A stretch of 8,231 bases of DNA from Actinomycetota bacterium (GTDB lineage: Bacteria; Actinomycetota; Actinomycetes; Nanopelagicales; Nanopelagicaceae): contig WLME01000042.1 of NCBI GenBank assembly GCA_009700365.1, positions 1-8,231 on the forward strand, read 5' to 3'. The notes beneath the pieces are model-generated. The model was not told the DNA's origin, ran no database searches, and saw only the letters and a list, made by a program, of their open reading frames with translations. The position numbers and the translations under genes are program-made. The first letter of the stretch is position 1, and the number at the start of each line of letters is the position of its first letter. Shown piece by piece: positions 6,594 through 8,231 of the stretch.

Positions 6594-6633
6594 GCCCTCA
6601 AGAATACATAAGTAAGGGCATAATGGAAGCCTT
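6594..6633. promoter_or_regulatory. Forty-base divergent promoter region between the P450 and EamA genes
   Basis: Both promoters must fit in, or reach beyond, 40 bases. Leftward, TATTCT at 6606-6601 ends seven bases before the P450 GTG. Rightward, CATAAT at 6619-6624 ends nine bases before the transporter ATG. With these -10 elements both transcripts would have very short or no leaders, and each -35 region would lie in or near the other's leader, so firing of the two could interfere. GGAAG (6625-6629) four bases before the transporter ATG could act as a close-set Shine-Dalgarno. No operator symmetry was seen. Confidence 0.4.
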
Positions 6634-7461
6634 ATGTATCTCTCATTTGCTCTGGGATCAGCGTTCTGTACTGCTCTTGGAACATTTCTGACTCGTTCAT
6701 TAATTCAGAAGTTGCCAGCATTTCAAATTATTGGGCCACTTTTTCTTCTCAATGCTGTAGCTGCTCTGCCACTTGTCTTTATTCGCCAAGACTGGGCTGC
6801 ACTGACTGCAAAACAATGGTGGGAGATAGCTCTACTTGGCACGCTCACATCAATAGGAGCAGTCTTTGTCTTCGTTATTGTTGAACGAGGTAGCGCCTCG
6901 TTATCTATAGTCGGGGCAGCTCTCAGTCCAGCTATGGTCCTACTTTTGTCTCCACTATTTCTAAAAATATCTGTGAGGCCACTTCAATTTATTGTGGTCT
7001 CAGTCCTGGTATTAGCCACTCTCTTTCCCATCAGAAAATCTGTCCTGGGAATTGATTCGACACTCACTTTTCTCTTCATGCTTGCTCAAGGTATTAACGC
7101 TGGAATTATCGCAATTCTGATCTCAAGACTTGCTCGAGATGGTGTCGGGCTTTCTCAGTTCTTATTCTTTCAGCAAATAATTGCAGGGCTGATATTCACA
7201 TTACTGTTTTTGCCTAAGGACGTTTCTATTCGTTCGTATCCCCTACTTGCAAAACGTGCAGTCTTCATGTCGATGGGGTGGTTTCTCTCTTTTGTCGCAA
7301 TTCATCGAGGAAGCACTCTGGTGGTGCAATCAGTTCTCTCGGTAATACCTTTGATTATTCTTCTTATGGAGACCATCGCCTATAAAAGGCGGCCTACACC
7401 TGCGGTATTGCTTTCATCAGTCTTGGTAATTGCCTGCATTACCGCCTTGAGTCTTGCTTAG
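6634..7461 (+). CDS. EamA/DMT-superfamily membrane transporter
   Basis: This is a polytopic inner-membrane protein of 275 residues, a little shorter than the usual 290-310 of ten-helix drug/metabolite transporters. Ten hydrophobic segments can be placed at about 2-20, 31-50, 63-83, 90-110, 114-134, 143-164, 172-193, 207-223, 228-247 and 256-274, in two halves of five, as expected of the duplicated EamA fold. Helix 4 begins just after the typical ERGSASLSIVGAALSPAM stretch (84-101), matching the conserved end of the first EamA repeat; IHRGSTLVVQSVLSVIPL (223-240) is its counterpart in the second. The family exports or imports small metabolites such as amino acids, sugars and nucleosides, so direction and substrate are open. 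It diverges from the P450 and ends tail to tail with the SDR, which suggests but does not prove a shared role. Confidence 0.85.
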   Translation: MYLSFALGSAFCTALGTFLTRSLIQKLPAFQIIGPLFLLNAVAALPLVFIRQDWAALTAKQWWEIALLGTLTSIGAVFVFVIVERGSASLSIVGAALSPAMVLLLSPLFLKISVRPLQFIVVSVLVLATLFPIRKSVLGIDSTLTFLFMLAQGINAGIIAILISRLARDGVGLSQFLFFQQIIAGLIFTLLFLPKDVSIRSYPLLAKRAVFMSMGWFLSFVAIHRGSTLVVQSVLSVIPLIILLMETIAYKRRPTPAVLLSSVLVIACITALSLA

Positions 7462-8219
7462 TACATCAACTGTCCACCGGAGATATTGATAAGCGCTCCA
7501 GTCATATAGCTTGATCCAGCAGATGCCAAGAAGACAACTGCTTGAGAAATCTCTTTAGGTTCTGCTAATCGCCCCATCGGAATCATCTCCATAAAAGCTT
7601 TCATCGCCTCGGGACTCTGCCCATCAGTCAACATATGGGTATCGACTCCACCGGGTGCGATTGCATTGACGCGGATTCCTTCTGGAGCAAAAGATCGAGC
7701 GAGCCCGCGGGTCATTGAGACAATTCCGCCTTTGCTTGCTGCGTAAACAACCGAGCCGCCGAATCCACCTGTCCACCAGCCCTGAGAAGAGAAATTAACG
7801 ATTGCGCCTTTGGTTCCATTCGCCTTCATAACATCGCGAGCGCTGCGATTGAGAAAGAAGGTCGCTTTGAGATTGGTATCTAACTGAAAATCCCAATCCT
7901 CTTCAGTTACTTCATCGACAGTCGAACGTCGGCGCAAAACCGCCGCACAGTGTGCGAGCGCTTGCAGGCCGCCCATTGTCTGCGCATGTTCAAAGAGTGC
8001 TCGTTGTTTATCTAGAGCTGATAAATCCAAGGGATAGATATCGTGCCCTGTACCTGGAAGTCCACTGATTAAATTCTTGAGCGCATCCTCTTTGAGATCA
8101 ACTGCAAGTACTCGTGCACCGAGTTCTGCAAAGGCTTGCGCCACCGCCGACCCGATGCCGCCGGTCGCGCCGGTTACAACAACGCACTTGTCTTTGAGAT
8201 CTTCGCTGATGAAAGTCAT
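7458..8219 (-). CDS. Short-chain dehydrogenase/reductase (SDR), classical type, probably NAD-dependent
   Basis: This is a 253-residue Rossmann-fold oxidoreductase of classical SDR length. The coenzyme loop TGATGGIG spans 16-23. Asp41 at the end of the second strand (LAVDL) is the residue that binds the adenosine ribose in NAD-preferring members. The catalytic set is Asn116 (DTNLKATFF), Ser145 (VNFSSQG) and Tyr159/Lys163 (YAASK). The common NNAG motif is replaced by HCAA (90-93). The C-terminus, PGGVDTHM and YMTGALINISGGQLMY, is typical of sugar, polyol and oxoacyl SDRs. ATG at 8219 lacks a Shine-Dalgarno but follows TAGTAT by six bases. It could oxidise a sugar to a lactone or a keto-deoxy sugar acid in a pathway with the lactonase- and dehydratase-like genes; this is inferred from context only. 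Confidence 0.9.
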   Translation of the reverse strand: MTFISEDLKDKCVVVTGATGGIGSAVAQAFAELGARVLAVDLKEDALKNLISGLPGTGHDIYPLDLSALDKQRALFEHAQTMGGLQALAHCAAVLRRRSTVDEVTEEDWDFQLDTNLKATFFLNRSARDVMKANGTKGAIVNFSSQGWWTGGFGGSVVYAASKGGIVSMTRGLARSFAPEGIRVNAIAPGGVDTHMLTDGQSPEAMKAFMEMIPMGRLAEPKEISQAVVFLASAGSSYMTGALINISGGQLMY

Positions 8220-8225
8220 AACGAG

Positions 8226-8231
8226 ATACTA
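8226..8231 (-). promoter_or_regulatory. Candidate -10 element for a leaderless SDR mRNA
   Basis: TAGTAT lies six bases upstream of the SDR ATG on the minus strand and matches four of six TATAAT positions, including the key TA and final T. There is no Shine-Dalgarno in the six intervening bases. The window ends here, so the -35 region is not visible. Confidence 0.35.

Noticed and set aside
6623..6691. Upstream out-of-frame ATG (6623) before the transporter giving a 22-codon frame
   Set aside because: It overlaps the candidate -10 element and so would probably not be transcribed; the product is short and without features, and the transporter frame clearly begins at 6634.
1..8231. CRISPR arrays, tRNA/rRNA genes, insertion sequences, integrase sites, toxin-antitoxin or defence genes
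   Set aside because: No regularly spaced repeats, cloverleaf-like segments, transposase motifs or terminal inverted repeats were seen; nearly all bases are in recognisable metabolic genes.

Overview
The window reads as ordinary chromosome from a bacterium with a compact, moderately AT-rich genome (roughly mid-40s % GC by eye). Seven complete genes and one gene start fill almost all of it. The longest gap is about 130 bases, and in all three convergent pairs the stop codons touch or overlap. Several starts have no clear Shine-Dalgarno sequence but carry a -10-like hexamer 5-7 bases upstream, as expected for leaderless mRNAs. Together with the protein style this suggests a streamlined low-GC actinobacterium, for example the freshwater acI/Nanopelagicales group. 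That placement is an inference; no marker gene is present.

Layout. Positions 1-2050 (minus strand) hold an operon for a thiamine-diphosphate 2-oxoacid dehydrogenase complex, in the order E1 beta, E1 alpha, then the first ten codons of a probable lipoyl E2 running off the left edge. Diverging from it is a class III (CaiB/BaiF) CoA-transferase (2179-3288). Facing that gene end to end is an enolase-superfamily (mandelate racemase/muconate lactonizing type) acid-sugar dehydratase-like enzyme (3289-4416, minus). A 90-base divergent control region with a 7-bp inverted repeat leads to a COG3618-type TIM-barrel amidohydrolase/lactonase (4507-5391). Next come a complete soluble cytochrome P450 (5388-6593, minus), a divergent ten-helix EamA/DMT transporter (6634-7461), and a short-chain dehydrogenase/reductase (7458-8219, minus).

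How they may work together. A dehydrogenase (SDR), a lactonase (amidohydrolase) and an acid-sugar dehydratase (enolase superfamily) are the three early enzyme types of non-phosphorylative sugar oxidation, as in the L-fucose, L-rhamnose and L-arabinose routes. The 2-oxoacid dehydrogenase and the CoA-transferase could handle downstream 2-oxo acids and acyl-CoAs. The transporter could move a small substrate or product. The P450 does not fit a plain sugar route and hints at a more hydrophobic or methylated/alkoxylated substrate. The genes lie on both strands in several transcription units, so the shared pathway is a hypothesis. No clearly new class of system (defence, CRISPR, mobile element, RNA gene) was seen. 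The most worthwhile points are the unusual active-site residues in the enolase-superfamily enzyme and the amidohydrolase, and the extreme packing of convergent gene ends.
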